DNA of 64,000 bases from contig CP059069.1 in assembly GCA_017798145.1 (NCBI GenBank), forward strand, positions 2,341,226 to 2,405,225, written 5' to 3'. Below, piece by piece: positions 1 through 8,654 of the stretch. Every line of letters starts with the position of its first letter. The first letter of the stretch is position 1. The notes under the pieces were generated by a model. It worked only from the letters and a program-made list of their open reading frames with translations. It was not told the DNA's origin and did no database searches. Position numbers and translations under genes: made by a program. Origin of the DNA: Akkermansiaceae bacterium (GTDB lineage Bacteria; Verrucomicrobiota; Verrucomicrobiia; Verrucomicrobiales; Akkermansiaceae).

Positions 1-1
1 C

Positions 2-670
2 CGCCCGGAGCCGTTCGACGACTGGCGCATGTCGGAGAGCGAGCTGCCGGAGTATTTCGATTGGATAGACCGCGCGAAGCAGGCCGCCGGAGACCGCATA
101 AAAACCCGCGCGGGGATGGAATGCGATTGGCTGAAGGGTTGCGAGGGTTTCATCGAAGAGCTGGCCGGAAAATACGATTGGGACTACCTGATCGGCTCCG
201 TCCACTACCTCGGCGACTGGGATTTCGATAACCCCAAATGGCTCGGGAAATGGGCGGAAACCGATGTCGAGGCCGTTTGGGCGGAGTATTGGAAAACCTA
301 TGCGCAGATGGCGGAGAGCGGCCTCTTCGACATCCTCGCCCACCCGGATCTGGTGAAGAAATTCTCCTACGCCCCCGCAGGCGACCTCGACCGCTTCTAC
401 GATCCAGCCATCGAGGCCATCGCCGCCAACGGCTCGGTGATCGAGTTCAACACCGCCGGCTGGCACAAGCCCTGCGCCGAAGCCTACCCCGCGCCGCGTT
501 TCCTCGAGCTGGCCGCCTCGGCGGGCATCGGCCTCGTGATTTCCTCCGACGCCCACGCCCCTTCCGAGATTGCCCGCGATTTCGGAAAAGCCCGCCCCCT
601 CGCCAAGGCCGCCGGATACCGTGAGACCCAGCGTTTTGAGAAAAGGAAACGCAGTGATGAGATCCTTTGA
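2..670 (+). CDS. PHP-family histidinol-phosphatase, C-terminal part (5' end outside window)
   Basis: The reading frame is open to the left edge, so the gene starts upstream and only about 222 residues are seen. Visible metal-binding signatures of the PHP fold are GMECDW, the SVH segment of IGSVHYLG, the HPD of ILAHPDL, the Asn of EFNTAG and the SSDAH near the end. This order (E, H, H, N, DxH) fits the HisJ/HisK-type histidinol-phosphate phosphatase, the penultimate step of histidine synthesis in the cytosol. Other PHP phosphoesterases share the motifs, so the substrate is inferred. No other his gene is in the window. The final residues (about RFEKRKRSDEIL) are charged and probably lie outside the fold. 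Confidence 0.8.
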   Translation, partial: RPEPFDDWRMSESELPEYFDWIDRAKQAAGDRIKTRAGMECDWLKGCEGFIEELAGKYDWDYLIGSVHYLGDWDFDNPKWLGKWAETDVEAVWAEYWKTYAQMAESGLFDILAHPDLVKKFSYAPAGDLDRFYDPAIEAIAANGSVIEFNTAGWHKPCAEAYPAPRFLELAASAGIGLVISSDAHAPSEIARDFGKARPLAKAAGYRETQRFEKRKRSDEIL

Positions 671-755
671 TTTTCACCTCAGAGCCGCAGAGCCAGTCCT
701 CTGAAACCTTTTGGAATGCTGTGATCCGGGCGCTTGCGGAAACGATTCCTCCGCG

Positions 756-786
756 TCCCTTTGCGACCTTTGCGGCTTTGCGGTGA
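756..786. repeat. degenerate short tandem repeat (CTTTGCG units)
   Basis: Three imperfect copies of a CTTTGCGG/A-like unit lie head to tail just upstream of thyA (read on the minus strand as GCAAAG units). Arrays of this kind are common intergenic sequence in Verrucomicrobia-like and planctomycete-like genomes, as I recall. The function is unknown. The surrounding 671-829 gap shows no open gene. Confidence 0.5.
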
Positions 787-829
787 AAAATCCTTCCTCA
801 CCACCCCGGCAAAAGGTTGAATCGACGCC

Positions 830-1642
830 ATGAAAGCATATCACGACCTCCTCACCGACGTCCTCGAAAACGGCGAGGAGCGCGGCGACCGCACCGGCAC
901 CGGCACGCTCTCGGTCTTCGGCAGGCAGGCGCGCTATGACCTGAGGAAAGGTTTCCCCTGCCTGACCACGAAAAAGCTCCACCTCCGCTCCATCATCCAC
1001 GAGCTGCTGTGGTTCTTGAAAGGAGAGACCAACATCTCCTACCTCAAGGAAAACGGCGTCACCATCTGGGACGAGTGGGCGGACGAGAACGGCGAGCTCG
1101 GCCCCGTCTATGGAAAACAGTGGCGGCGCTGGGAAGGTGCGGGCGGCGCGGTGATCGACCAGATCGCCCTGCTCATTGACGGCCTCGTGGGCAACCCGCA
1201 GTCCCGCCGCCACATCGTCTCCGCATGGAATGTCGGCGACGTGCCGGACATGGCTCTTCCGCCCTGCCACCTGCTGTTCCAGTTCTACGTCCACGAGCCA
1301 GTCGGAAACGGCAAGCCCGGCCTTTCCTGCCAGCTCTACCAGCGCAGCGCGGACCTGTTCCTCGGCGTGCCGTTCAACATCGCCTCCTACGCCCTTTTCA
1401 CCCACCTCGTCGCCCAGGTCTGCGATTACGAAGCCCGCGACTTCGTCCATACCTTCGGAGACCTGCACCTCTACAAGAACCACCTCGACCAAGCCCGCCT
1501 CCAGCTCAGCCGCGAGCCCCGCCCCCTCCCCACCCTCCGGCTCAATCCCGCCGTAAAAACCATGGCCGACTTCACCTTCGACGACATTTCCCTGGAAAAC
1601 TACGATCCCCATCCGACGATCAAGGCTCCCATCGCCGTATGA
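830..1642 (+). CDS. thyA: thymidylate synthase
   Basis: A 270-residue protein of the usual ThyA length. It converts dUMP to dTMP using methylenetetrahydrofolate as methyl and hydride donor, in the cytosol. Visible signatures are [14 protein letters not shown] near the N-terminus (dUMP phosphate-binding Arg), [10 protein letters not shown], the catalytic Cys at about residue 146 in [34 protein letters not shown], and the C-terminal PTIKAPIAV typical of the family. folA starts 57 bases downstream, and the two are functionally paired because ThyA makes the dihydrofolate that FolA reduces. They are probably cotranscribed. Confidence 0.97.
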   Translation: MKAYHDLLTDVLENGEERGDRTGTGTLSVFGRQARYDLRKGFPCLTTKKLHLRSIIHELLWFLKGETNISYLKENGVTIWDEWADENGELGPVYGKQWRRWEGAGGAVIDQIALLIDGLVGNPQSRRHIVSAWNVGDVPDMALPPCHLLFQFYVHEPVGNGKPGLSCQLYQRSADLFLGVPFNIASYALFTHLVAQVCDYEARDFVHTFGDLHLYKNHLDQARLQLSREPRPLPTLRLNPAVKTMADFTFDDISLENYDPHPTIKAPIAV

Positions 1643-1699
1643 CTCATCCGGTATCTTCAGCCGCCCCGATCACTGTTCACCCGGCATCAGCCACTTCCC

Positions 1700-2170
1700 A
1701 TGCCCCACCTCACCGCCATCGTCGCCATGGATCCGAACCGCCTCATCGGCGCGGGCGGCAAGCTCCCATGGCACCTCCCCGAAGACCTCGCGTTTTTCAA
1801 GAAAACCACCCTCGGCCACCCCGTCCTCATGGGCCGGAAAACCTTCGAGTCCATCGGCCGTCCACTGCCGAAGAGGAAAAACATCGTCCTCACCCGCGAC
1901 AAGACATGGTCGCACGAAGGCGTCGAGGTCATCCACAGCCCGGACGAGATCGCGAACATGGACGGCCGGATTTTCATCATCGGCGGCGCGGAAATCTACA
2001 GGGCGCTCTCCCCGCTCATCGACGAATGGCTCGTCAGCCACATCCACCACAGCCACGTTGGCGACACCTACCTTGATCCCTTCGAAATCGACTTTCCCCA
2101 TCACGAGGAAGTGGAGGGCCACGAGAATTTCACCGTGAAACGCTATCTGCGCGGCCATGAACCCGCCTAG
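1700..2170 (+). CDS. folA: dihydrofolate reductase
   Basis: A 156-residue DHFR of standard size. It begins with a typical LTAIVAMDPNRLIGAGGKLPWHLPEDL block in which the IGxxxxLPW loop and the acidic ED position that protonates folate are present. The NADPH-binding segments GRKTFESIGRPLP and FIIGGAEIY are also present. It regenerates tetrahydrofolate from the dihydrofolate produced by the upstream thymidylate synthase. The gene follows thyA on the same strand with a 57-base gap. A third folate gene, folC, lies at 19.7 kb, separated from this pair by the island. Confidence 0.97.
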   Translation: MPHLTAIVAMDPNRLIGAGGKLPWHLPEDLAFFKKTTLGHPVLMGRKTFESIGRPLPKRKNIVLTRDKTWSHEGVEVIHSPDEIANMDGRIFIIGGAEIYRALSPLIDEWLVSHIHHSHVGDTYLDPFEIDFPHHEEVEGHENFTVKRYLRGHEPA

Positions 2171-2309
2171 GAGAGCAATCCATGCATGGTTTTCCAAAAA
2201 TAACGCCCCTTGCGCCGAAAGGCATTTCAGACTACAAGACATCGATCGCCGAAGCGGAGTGCCCCACCGAGGGAGCCCGCCCGGCACATCCCAGCAACCC
2301 ACTCACATC

Positions 2310-3431
2310 ATGTTACGCATACCCTACGAACGCGTGAACTGGACAACCTCCAGCTTCCTCATCGGCACGGCTCTCATCGCCCTCATCGGCGCACCGATCT
2401 ACCTCTACCACCACGGCCTCGACTGGTTCCAGTTCGGCATGTTCTTCTTCTACCTCTGCGCGACGATGATGAGCATCACCGTCGGCTACCACAGGCTTTT
2501 CTCCCACCTGTCCTTCAAGGCGAAGAAGCCGGTGAAATTCTTCACCCTCATCTTCGGTGCCTGCGCCTTCGAGAACTCCTGCCTGAACTGGTCTTCCGAC
2601 CACCGCCGCCACCACAAGCACGTGGATCACGACGAGGATCCGTATGATATTTCCAAGGGCTTCTTCTGGGCTCACATCGGCTGGCTTCTCTTCAAGCTCG
2701 ATCCCAAGCCACCCATGGACAACGTGGCCGACCTCCGCAAGGACAAGCTGGTTATGTGGCAGCACAGATACACCCATTGGATCGGCCTCGGGATCGGCCT
2801 GATCCTACCCGCGGCACTCGGCTACGGCTACAACTCCCTCATGGGGCTCGATCCGATGACCGGCGCGCTCGGCGGCTTCCTCATCGCGGGCGTCACCCGC
2901 ATTGTGATCGCGCAGCACTGCACCTTCTTCATCAACTCGCTCTGCCACACCGTCGGCAGCCAGCCCTATTCCAACAGCCACTCCGCCCGCGACAGCGCGG
3001 TCATGGCCTTCCTGACCTTCGGCGAGGGTTACCACAACTACCACCACGAGTTCCAGCACGACTACCGCAACGGCGTGAAGCCATGGCAGTGGGATCCCTC
3101 GAAATGGACGATCTGGACGCTCTCCAAGCTTGGCCTTGTCGAAGGACTCCGTCGCGTGCCGGACAGCAAGATCCTGCTTGCGGAAATGGGGCAGGCCCGC
3201 CGCACGGCGGAAGCGAGGATCAGCGAGATCCAGGCCATCCCCGGCTACTGCCAGCGCAGCGCGGAAATCCTTGCACAGGTTTCCGAGAAGCTTGCCGCAA
3301 ACTACCGCGAGCTCGAGCAGGCGGTCGCGGATCGTGTCCAGCTCTCCAAGGAAGCCCTGCAAAGCTGGCAGGACGAGACCCGCGCCCTGATGCGCCAGAT
3401 CTCACAGATCGCACAGCCTGCGATGGCATAG
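2310..3431 (+). CDS. acyl-CoA/acyl-lipid delta-9-type fatty acid desaturase
   Basis: A 373-residue membrane di-iron desaturase. The start was placed at the ATG at 2310 (MLRIPYERVN) because the in-frame extension back to 2157 has no family character and overlaps folA. Three histidine boxes are present: HRLFSH at about 61-66, HRRHH at 98-102 and HNYHH at about 242-246. Hydrophobic segments lie between them as expected for four membrane spans. The protein introduces a double bond into saturated acyl chains at the inner membrane and so controls lipid fluidity. The last 80 or so residues form a charged helical, probably coiled, tail beyond the catalytic domain. A strong terminator follows immediately. 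Confidence 0.9.
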   Translation: MLRIPYERVNWTTSSFLIGTALIALIGAPIYLYHHGLDWFQFGMFFFYLCATMMSITVGYHRLFSHLSFKAKKPVKFFTLIFGACAFENSCLNWSSDHRRHHKHVDHDEDPYDISKGFFWAHIGWLLFKLDPKPPMDNVADLRKDKLVMWQHRYTHWIGLGIGLILPAALGYGYNSLMGLDPMTGALGGFLIAGVTRIVIAQHCTFFINSLCHTVGSQPYSNSHSARDSAVMAFLTFGEGYHNYHHEFQHDYRNGVKPWQWDPSKWTIWTLSKLGLVEGLRRVPDSKILLAEMGQARRTAEARISEIQAIPGYCQRSAEILAQVSEKLAANYRELEQAVADRVQLSKEALQSWQDETRALMRQISQIAQPAMA

Positions 3432-3452
3432 TCTCGCCGAAACATTTTCCGG

Positions 3453-3481
3453 AAAGGGAGGCAGGAATGCCTCCCTTTTTT
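3453..3481 (+). terminator. Rho-independent terminator after the desaturase gene
   Basis: An 11-bp perfect stem (3453-3463 with 3468-3478) closes a GGAA loop and runs into a T-tract. It separates the desaturase gene from the peptidase gene that starts 20 bases later. Confidence 0.92.
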
Positions 3482-3501
3482 CGTATCACCCCAACGCATA
3501 C

Positions 3502-5550
3502 ATGACCCGCACCGCTTATCTACTGCTCGCCACCTCCCTGTTGCAGCCCGCCGCATTCGCCGAACACGGCGGCACCGCAGGATGGATGCGCGAGACCGAT
3601 GCCACGAGGAAAGAACTCGTCTCGAAAGTCCACAACGAACGGATCGCCCACAAATGGTCCGAGGACGGGAAATCGTTTTTCGCCCGCATCCACGAGGCCG
3701 GGCAAGGCGAACGCTGGTATGCGTACGATCTCACCACCGGAGAGAGGGAAGCACTCGAAAAGGCACCCGGCGGGAAAGCCTCCCTTGAAAAATTTCCGGC
3801 AAGGAACCAGCCAGCCCACCGCAAACCGGTATCCCCGGACAAGCGCTGGACCGCCTCCCTGAAAGACGGGTTGCCGCTGCTCACCCCCGCCGAGGGGGAG
3901 CCGCCCGCCGTCGCCTATCCACTGCCGGAGGGAATGGTTTGGCAGTCGAATTTCCTCTGGGCGCCCGATTCCTCCGCAGTCGTCCTCATGGCAAACACCA
4001 CCTTTCCGGTCCGCAAGGTGACGTATGTCCGCTCCAGCCCGGAAAAGAAGATCCAGCCCGAGCATTTCACCAACGACTATCCAAAGCCCGGCGACAAAAT
4101 CAACGTCCCCACTCCGGTCATCTTTTTCACGGACGGCTCGCCGCCCCTGCCACTCGATCCGGAGCTTGCGAAGAACCCTTTCCAGATCAGCGACCTCCGC
4201 TGGCACCCGGATTCCGGATCCCTGACCCTCGCTTACATCGAGCGCGGATTCGGCAAGTACCGCATCATCGAGATCAGGCCTGCGGAACGAGCCCAGCGCA
4301 TCCTGCTCGCCGAGGAATCGGACAAATTCGTCTACGCATATGGGAACTGCCATTGCCAACACCTCGCCAACGGCAAGGAAATCCTATGGCTCTCCCAGCG
4401 CACCGGCTACAACCACCTCTACCTCGTCAAGCGCCAGACCGGCGAAACGATCCGCCCGCTCACCTCCGGGAATTTCGTCGTCCGTGAAGTCATCCATGTC
4501 GATGAGGCGAAACGAGCCGCCCTGCTGTCCGTTTCCGGCCTCTATCCGGGGCAGGATCCCTACCTCATCCACTTCATCCGCGTTGACCTCGATACCGGGA
4601 AAGCCACCGCCCTGACGGATGCCGACGGCACCCACTCCCTGAAATTTTCCCCGGACGGATCCCATTACCTCGCCGTCTGGTCGCGTGTCGATCACCCGCC
4701 CGTCCACGAGATACGCCGCAGCTCGGATGGGAAGATGGTTGCCACCCTCCCTGTCCCGGACCTAACGGAGCTGCTGGCCACCGGATGGCAGCTGCCTCAG
4801 CCCTTCGTCGCGAAGGACAGGAACGGGAAATTCGACATCCACGGGGTCATCTTCCGCCCCGCAGGCTTCGATCCACGGAAAAAACACCCGGTCATCGAGA
4901 ATATCTACGCCGGCCCGCACGACTCGTTCGCGCCGAAGTCATGGAGCATCTGGAGCGGACACAGGTCGGAGATGACGGCGGCGGGCTTCATCGTCGTCCA
5001 GATCGACGGGCTCGGCACGAACAACCGGGGCAAGGAATTCCATGAGCATTCCTACAAGAACCTCATGGACGCCGGCCTGCCGGATCGGATCAAGTGGATG
5101 AAAGCGGCAGCGGGAAAACATCCAGAAATGGACATAAGCCGCGTCGGGATCTACGGCGGTTCGGCAGGCGGGCAGTCCGCACTCGCCGCCCTTTTGAACC
5201 ACCCGGATTTCTACAAGGCCGCCGCCGCCGACTGCGGATGCCACGACAACCGCATGGACAAGATCTGGTGGAACGAACAATGGATGGACTGGCCCGTCGA
5301 TGATTCCTATGTCCAGAACTCGAACCTCACCCACATCGCGAAACTGAGGGGCGAGCTGATGCTCACCGTCGGCGAGGTGGATACCAACGTCGATCCCTCA
5401 AGCACCTACCAGATCGTCAACGCGCTGATCGAGGCGGACAAGGATTTCGAATATTACATGGTGCCCAACGGCGGCCACGGCATCGGTGAGTCCCCCTACC
5501 TGCGGCGCAAGCGCATCGGGTTTTTCCGGAAACACCTCGAGCCGGAGTGA
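3502..5550 (+). CDS. secreted S9 family prolyl oligopeptidase / dipeptidyl-peptidase IV-like protein
   Basis: 682 residues with an N-terminal signal peptide ending near PAAFA|EHGG, so it is exported. The first two thirds look like a DPP-IV type beta-propeller, with repeated segments such as SGNFVVREV and LKFSPDGSHYLAVWS. The C-terminal third is an alpha/beta hydrolase. The catalytic triad is readable: Ser554 in YGGSAGGQS, Asp627 in GEVDTNVDP and His659 in NGGHGIGES. It should cleave peptides after proline or a similar residue in the periplasm. The gene sits alone between a terminator and the convergent pilus block. Substrate preference cannot be told from sequence. Confidence 0.88.
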   Translation: MTRTAYLLLATSLLQPAAFAEHGGTAGWMRETDATRKELVSKVHNERIAHKWSEDGKSFFARIHEAGQGERWYAYDLTTGEREALEKAPGGKASLEKFPARNQPAHRKPVSPDKRWTASLKDGLPLLTPAEGEPPAVAYPLPEGMVWQSNFLWAPDSSAVVLMANTTFPVRKVTYVRSSPEKKIQPEHFTNDYPKPGDKINVPTPVIFFTDGSPPLPLDPELAKNPFQISDLRWHPDSGSLTLAYIERGFGKYRIIEIRPAERAQRILLAEESDKFVYAYGNCHCQHLANGKEILWLSQRTGYNHLYLVKRQTGETIRPLTSGNFVVREVIHVDEAKRAALLSVSGLYPGQDPYLIHFIRVDLDTGKATALTDADGTHSLKFSPDGSHYLAVWSRVDHPPVHEIRRSSDGKMVATLPVPDLTELLATGWQLPQPFVAKDRNGKFDIHGVIFRPAGFDPRKKHPVIENIYAGPHDSFAPKSWSIWSGHRSEMTAAGFIVVQIDGLGTNNRGKEFHEHSYKNLMDAGLPDRIKWMKAAAGKHPEMDISRVGIYGGSAGGQSALAALLNHPDFYKAAAADCGCHDNRMDKIWWNEQWMDWPVDDSYVQNSNLTHIAKLRGELMLTVGEVDTNVDPSSTYQIVNALIEADKDFEYYMVPNGGHGIGESPYLRRKRIGFFRKHLEPE

Positions 5551-5749
5551 GCAACCCTTTCATCAGTGCGGTCAGACGGAGCCGCTTCGCGCTCACCGGC
5601 CGTGCCTCCGCGAATTCACAGGCGGAAAAGTTGCTCGGGCAAGACCCACTCTCGCCCATAGCCAGGGATCCCTTCGGTTGCGGATGCCTATCCGCTCCCT
5701 CATCGCGCCTTGGGCTCGGCCTTTTCGGCAATTGCTTTTGGCAAAAGGT

Positions 5750-6214
5750 CTAACCCAGCGGCTCCCAATGCGAGAAGGCGGCAGCCTGTCCGATGCGCTT
5801 TCCCTGCTCATCGCTCACGTTCCAGACCGTGGCATTGCATATCCTGAATCGCCGCCCGTCCGCCGCGATGCGGATGCCGGAGTAATCGTCGATGAATCCG
5901 CTTTCCGCCACGCGTCGCAGCAGATCCTCACGCTCCGTGCGCTCGGGAGCCTCCGCCGTTTCCCGCGAGGGAGTGCCGACCAGGCTCCCCCAATCCATGG
6001 CGAAGAGATCCTGCGCCGCGAGATTCCCGTAGCTGAGCAAGGGGGGGTCTGCGCCATCATGCGAGAGCAGGACAAAGGGCGCATCATAGGCCAGCCGCGC
6101 CGCATCACCCGCCGGTGGGATGAGGTGTTTCCCTGTCAGCGCATGGTGGCTGCGCAGCAAGTCCGCCACATGCCCGGCGTGAAAGCCGTTTTCCGCATCC
6201 GGCTCCGGAAGCAT
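5750..6214 (-). CDS. MEKHLA domain-containing protein
   Basis: 154 residues, starting one base after the stop of pilC/gspF, which indicates translational coupling. The sequence resembles the MEKHLA domain, a PAS-like fold seen alone in bacteria and at the C-terminus of plant HD-ZIP III proteins. Supporting segments are APFVLLSHDGADPPLLSYGN, AAQDLFAMDWGSLVGTPSR and ICNATVWNVSDEQGKRIGQAA. There is no signal peptide or membrane segment, so it is cytosolic. Its role is unknown. As the last gene of a pilus or secretion operon it may be a small ligand-sensing accessory protein, but this is inference. Confidence 0.7.
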   Translation of the reverse strand: MLPEPDAENGFHAGHVADLLRSHHALTGKHLIPPAGDAARLAYDAPFVLLSHDGADPPLLSYGNLAAQDLFAMDWGSLVGTPSRETAEAPERTEREDLLRRVAESGFIDDYSGIRIAADGRRFRICNATVWNVSDEQGKRIGQAAAFSHWEPLG

Positions 6215-6215
6215 C

Positions 6216-7496
6216 TCAGCCGTTGAGGTTCGAGATCGTCTGGAAAATCGCGGTGATCATCAGGTAGGCGAAGGAGCCGATGAGCAGCGCCATCAGGATC
6301 AGCACGGTGGGCATGATGAGCGCCATTACCTTCTTCAGGTCGTTGTCGAGCTCCTTGTCGTAGCGCTCCGCCGCGCGGCGCAGCGATTGGTCGATCTTCC
6401 CCGTCTGCTCTCCCACCGCGATCATGTCGATGAGCAGGGGCGGGAAACTTTCCGAGCGTATCATCGCCTTGGAAAAGGCGCGCCCGTCGCCCACCTGGTC
6501 GATGACGCCGTTGAGCCGGTTCCGCAGGGAAATGTTCTGTGTGGCATCGCGGGAAAGCTCCAGGGCGCGGAGCAGGGGCAGGCCGTTGCCTACGAGGTTC
6601 GCCATGGTTTCAAGGAACTGGACGTAGAACCGCGAGGAGATCACCGCACCGGCCAGCGGCATGTTGAGTTTCATCTCGTCCCACTTCGGCTTGTTCGCAT
6701 CGTTGTCCTTCCAAGCCTTGAAAAACAGGCCGCCGCCGACAAACACGAGCAGGATCACGATCCACCAGCTTTTGATGAAATCGGCGAAGCCCATCATCAT
6801 GCCGATCGCGAACGGGATCTTCCCTCCGGGTGTGCTCTTGATGAGCTCCGTGAGCTGGGGGATCAGGGTGGTGACGAAAACCACGCCCACGCCCAGCCCG
6901 ACGAGGATCAGGAAGGCCGGGTAGATCATCGCGATGATGAGGCGGCTCTGCAGCTCGGCGAGCGTCTTGAGATAATGCGCCTGCCGTTTCAGGATCGTAT
7001 CGAGAGCACCGGAGGCCTCGCCCGCCGCCGCCAGCGAGCAATACAGCGGCCCGAAGCTGGGGCTGACCTTTTTCAGGGCGACGGAGAAATTCACACCGTC
7101 GCGCACGATGGTGCGGATGCGCTGGGAAACCGCCTTGAGGCTGCCGAGTTCCTGCCGGTTCTCCATGGAGCGCAAAGCCGGCTCAAGCTGCAGGCCGGCA
7201 CCGAGCATGTCTGACAGCTCCTCGGTGAAAAGGATCACCTCCGCCCGCTTGAGCTTCAGCGGCCCGTCGGATATCTCTTCTTCCTTGCCGGTGGATTTCT
7301 CCTTCCTGCGCGGAACCGTCGTCTCCTTCTTGTTGGCCGACTTCACCGGCGCCGCCTTCGACGACTCCTTCAGGTTCACAGGCTGCAACCCGCGCTTGTC
7401 CAGAACACGGAGAGCCTCGGGACGATCCGATGCCTCGATCTCGCCGGTTGCGACTGTGCCGTTGGTTGAAAGGGCTTTGTAGGAGAAGAGGGGCAT
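6216..7496 (-). CDS. pilC: type IV pilus / type II secretion inner-membrane platform protein
   Basis: 426 residues, the normal size for PilC/GspF. The N-terminus MPLFSYKALSTNGTVATGEIEA is the usual opening. A Lys-rich, low-complexity insert follows at about 45-80, then two copies of the T2SSF helical domain with membrane spans (for example LIIAMIYPAFLILVGLGVGVV and the C-terminal VMALIMPTVLILMALLIGSFAYLMI). It anchors the assembly ATPase and the growing pilus or pseudopilus at the inner membrane. The ATPase gene lies upstream on the same strand, but hicBA and an orphan gene intervene. GspF and PilC cannot be separated by sequence alone; the symbol follows the PilB-like partner. Confidence 0.88.
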   Translation of the reverse strand: MPLFSYKALSTNGTVATGEIEASDRPEALRVLDKRGLQPVNLKESSKAAPVKSANKKETTVPRRKEKSTGKEEEISDGPLKLKRAEVILFTEELSDMLGAGLQLEPALRSMENRQELGSLKAVSQRIRTIVRDGVNFSVALKKVSPSFGPLYCSLAAAGEASGALDTILKRQAHYLKTLAELQSRLIIAMIYPAFLILVGLGVGVVFVTTLIPQLTELIKSTPGGKIPFAIGMMMGFADFIKSWWIVILLVFVGGGLFFKAWKDNDANKPKWDEMKLNMPLAGAVISSRFYVQFLETMANLVGNGLPLLRALELSRDATQNISLRNRLNGVIDQVGDGRAFSKAMIRSESFPPLLIDMIAVGEQTGKIDQSLRRAAERYDKELDNDLKKVMALIMPTVLILMALLIGSFAYLMITAIFQTISNLNG

Positions 7497-7517
7497 GAGA
7501 CGTTCAGGTGAAAGAGA

Positions 7518-8207
7518 CTAGGTGCATCCGACGAAAATGTAAGCCTGGGTTTTCGCGGAGTCGGTGATGAGGTACATGAACCAGTGGGATTGGCCGTCCA
7601 TCCATCTGTACTGCTTCGCGCCTTCCCAATCGTTGAAATCCGGCCAGTCCGCAGGGGGCTTGACAGGGGTGGATGACATCCCTTCCTTGCCGAAGAATTC
7701 GTCCTCCTCCATCCCCTTTTCGCGGATGATGCGGCCGATCTCGTCGGAGGTTGTTCTGAAATAATAGGTGTCCCCGTAGTCGGCGAATCCGCCGCCGGTG
7801 AATTCGGTGCTCAGCCCTTCGGCTTCGCTTGGGAAACCAACCTTCGCCAGCCGTTCGAACCGCTTCTTTGGTGTCGGGTAATCGAAGGCCAGGCCGCCAA
7901 GAAAAATGATGAACACAATCCATGCCGGAGCCAACATCCACCGGGTGCGCCGGCTTTTGTCCTGCCTCTTGCGGAAGCCTAAGAAGACGGCGGTGCCCCA
8001 TGGGATGAAAAGCATGGCCCAGCCGAACACGAAAAACAGCGAGTGGATCAAGCCGTTGGCAAAACCGGCGAGGTGATTGGACCAACTCAACGCCTGGGAA
8101 ATGACGAACCCGGCATTGAAGATGACAAAGGAAAGCATCAGCGCCGCGGCGAAGTGCATCGGTTTTGCGGGATCCACTTCCTCCAAGGCGTCGGTCTCCG
8201 GATTCAT
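7518..8207 (-). CDS. unknown membrane protein
   Basis: 229 residues with no family I recognise. The N-terminal half holds three likely membrane spans (about 19-41, 49-75 and 90-108). A soluble, acidic C-terminal half rich in aromatic residues follows, with segments EFTGGGFADYGDTYYFRTTS and WMDGQSHWFMYLI. It lies between the broken hicA gene and pilC on the same strand, 21 bases before pilC, so it may be cotranscribed with the pilus genes. Whether it belongs to that machine or arrived with the toxin-antitoxin pair cannot be told. Confidence 0.6.
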   Translation of the reverse strand: MNPETDALEEVDPAKPMHFAAALMLSFVIFNAGFVISQALSWSNHLAGFANGLIHSLFFVFGWAMLFIPWGTAVFLGFRKRQDKSRRTRWMLAPAWIVFIIFLGGLAFDYPTPKKRFERLAKVGFPSEAEGLSTEFTGGGFADYGDTYYFRTTSDEIGRIIREKGMEEDEFFGKEGMSSTPVKPPADWPDFNDWEGAKQYRWMDGQSHWFMYLITDSAKTQAYIFVGCT

Positions 8208-8240
8208 CGTTTTACTTGATTTCTAGTCCGCCCCAAGGCC

Positions 8241-8400
8241 CTACAGGATCTTCTTCGCCAGATTCTCCTTCACTTCCGTGTGCCTGGGCACGGTTTCCGT
8301 GATGCCAGTCCCCGGGTTGATCCAAATCGAACGGGAACCTGCTTCGCGCTTCAGGTGACAGCCGGCCACACATCTTCTTTTCCAAATCCCGCCGTTTCAT
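8241..8400 (-). pseudogene. hicA: frameshifted HicA toxin gene
   Basis: The start overlaps the hicB stop as ATGA. The first ten codons read MKRRDLEKKM, the normal HicA opening. After that the family-like sequence continues only in the +1 frame from about 8369: AGCHLKREAGSRSIWINP, then GITETVPRHTEVKENLAKKIL and a stop at 8241. One extra base near 8365-8371 therefore splits the gene; without correction the frame yields a non-HicA 62-residue product. The conserved histidine of the dsRBD-like RNase site (usually GSH or GNH) also reads GSR here. The toxin is probably dead on two counts. A sequencing error could explain the frameshift but not the histidine change. Confidence 0.8.
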
Positions 8401-8615
8401 CCGATCATCACTTTCTCGCGGATCGCGTCCTTGGGAAGCCCTCTCAGGATATCCCCCATCCTGTCCTCAAGGAGCAGCTCGATGGCCTCCTTCAGGCTGG
8501 ACTTCGCTTCCTCAACCGCTTCCCCCTGTCCGTTCGCACCCGGAATTGCCGGGCAGATCGCCCAGCAACCCCCTTCTTCGGCGGACTCGATGATGGCTGT
8601 CAATTCGGCTTTCAT
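8397..8615 (-). CDS. hicB: HicB-family antitoxin
   Basis: 72 residues matching the short HicB antitoxins: YxAIIE-like start (LTAIIESAEEGGCWAICP), then AIPGANGQGEAVEEAKSSLKEAIELLL and a LRGLPKDAIREKVMIG tail. HicB proteins of this type carry a degraded RNase-H fold that caps HicA, and some add a DNA-binding tail; none is seen here. The order hicB-hicA with a 4-base ATGA overlap is one of the normal arrangements. Because the partner toxin looks inactivated, this may be an orphan antitoxin kept by chance or still able to neutralise a related HicA elsewhere. Confidence 0.85.
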   Translation of the reverse strand: MKAELTAIIESAEEGGCWAICPAIPGANGQGEAVEEAKSSLKEAIELLLEDRMGDILRGLPKDAIREKVMIG

Positions 8616-8654
8616 GAATGGTAAATTAGTCGGGGAGAAACATCAGAACAACGG

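Noticed and set aside
674-1612. 312-codon minus-strand open frame over thyA
   Set aside because: Antisense shadow of a complete thyA gene; Gly/Glu/Val-rich composition typical of GC-rich antisense frames.
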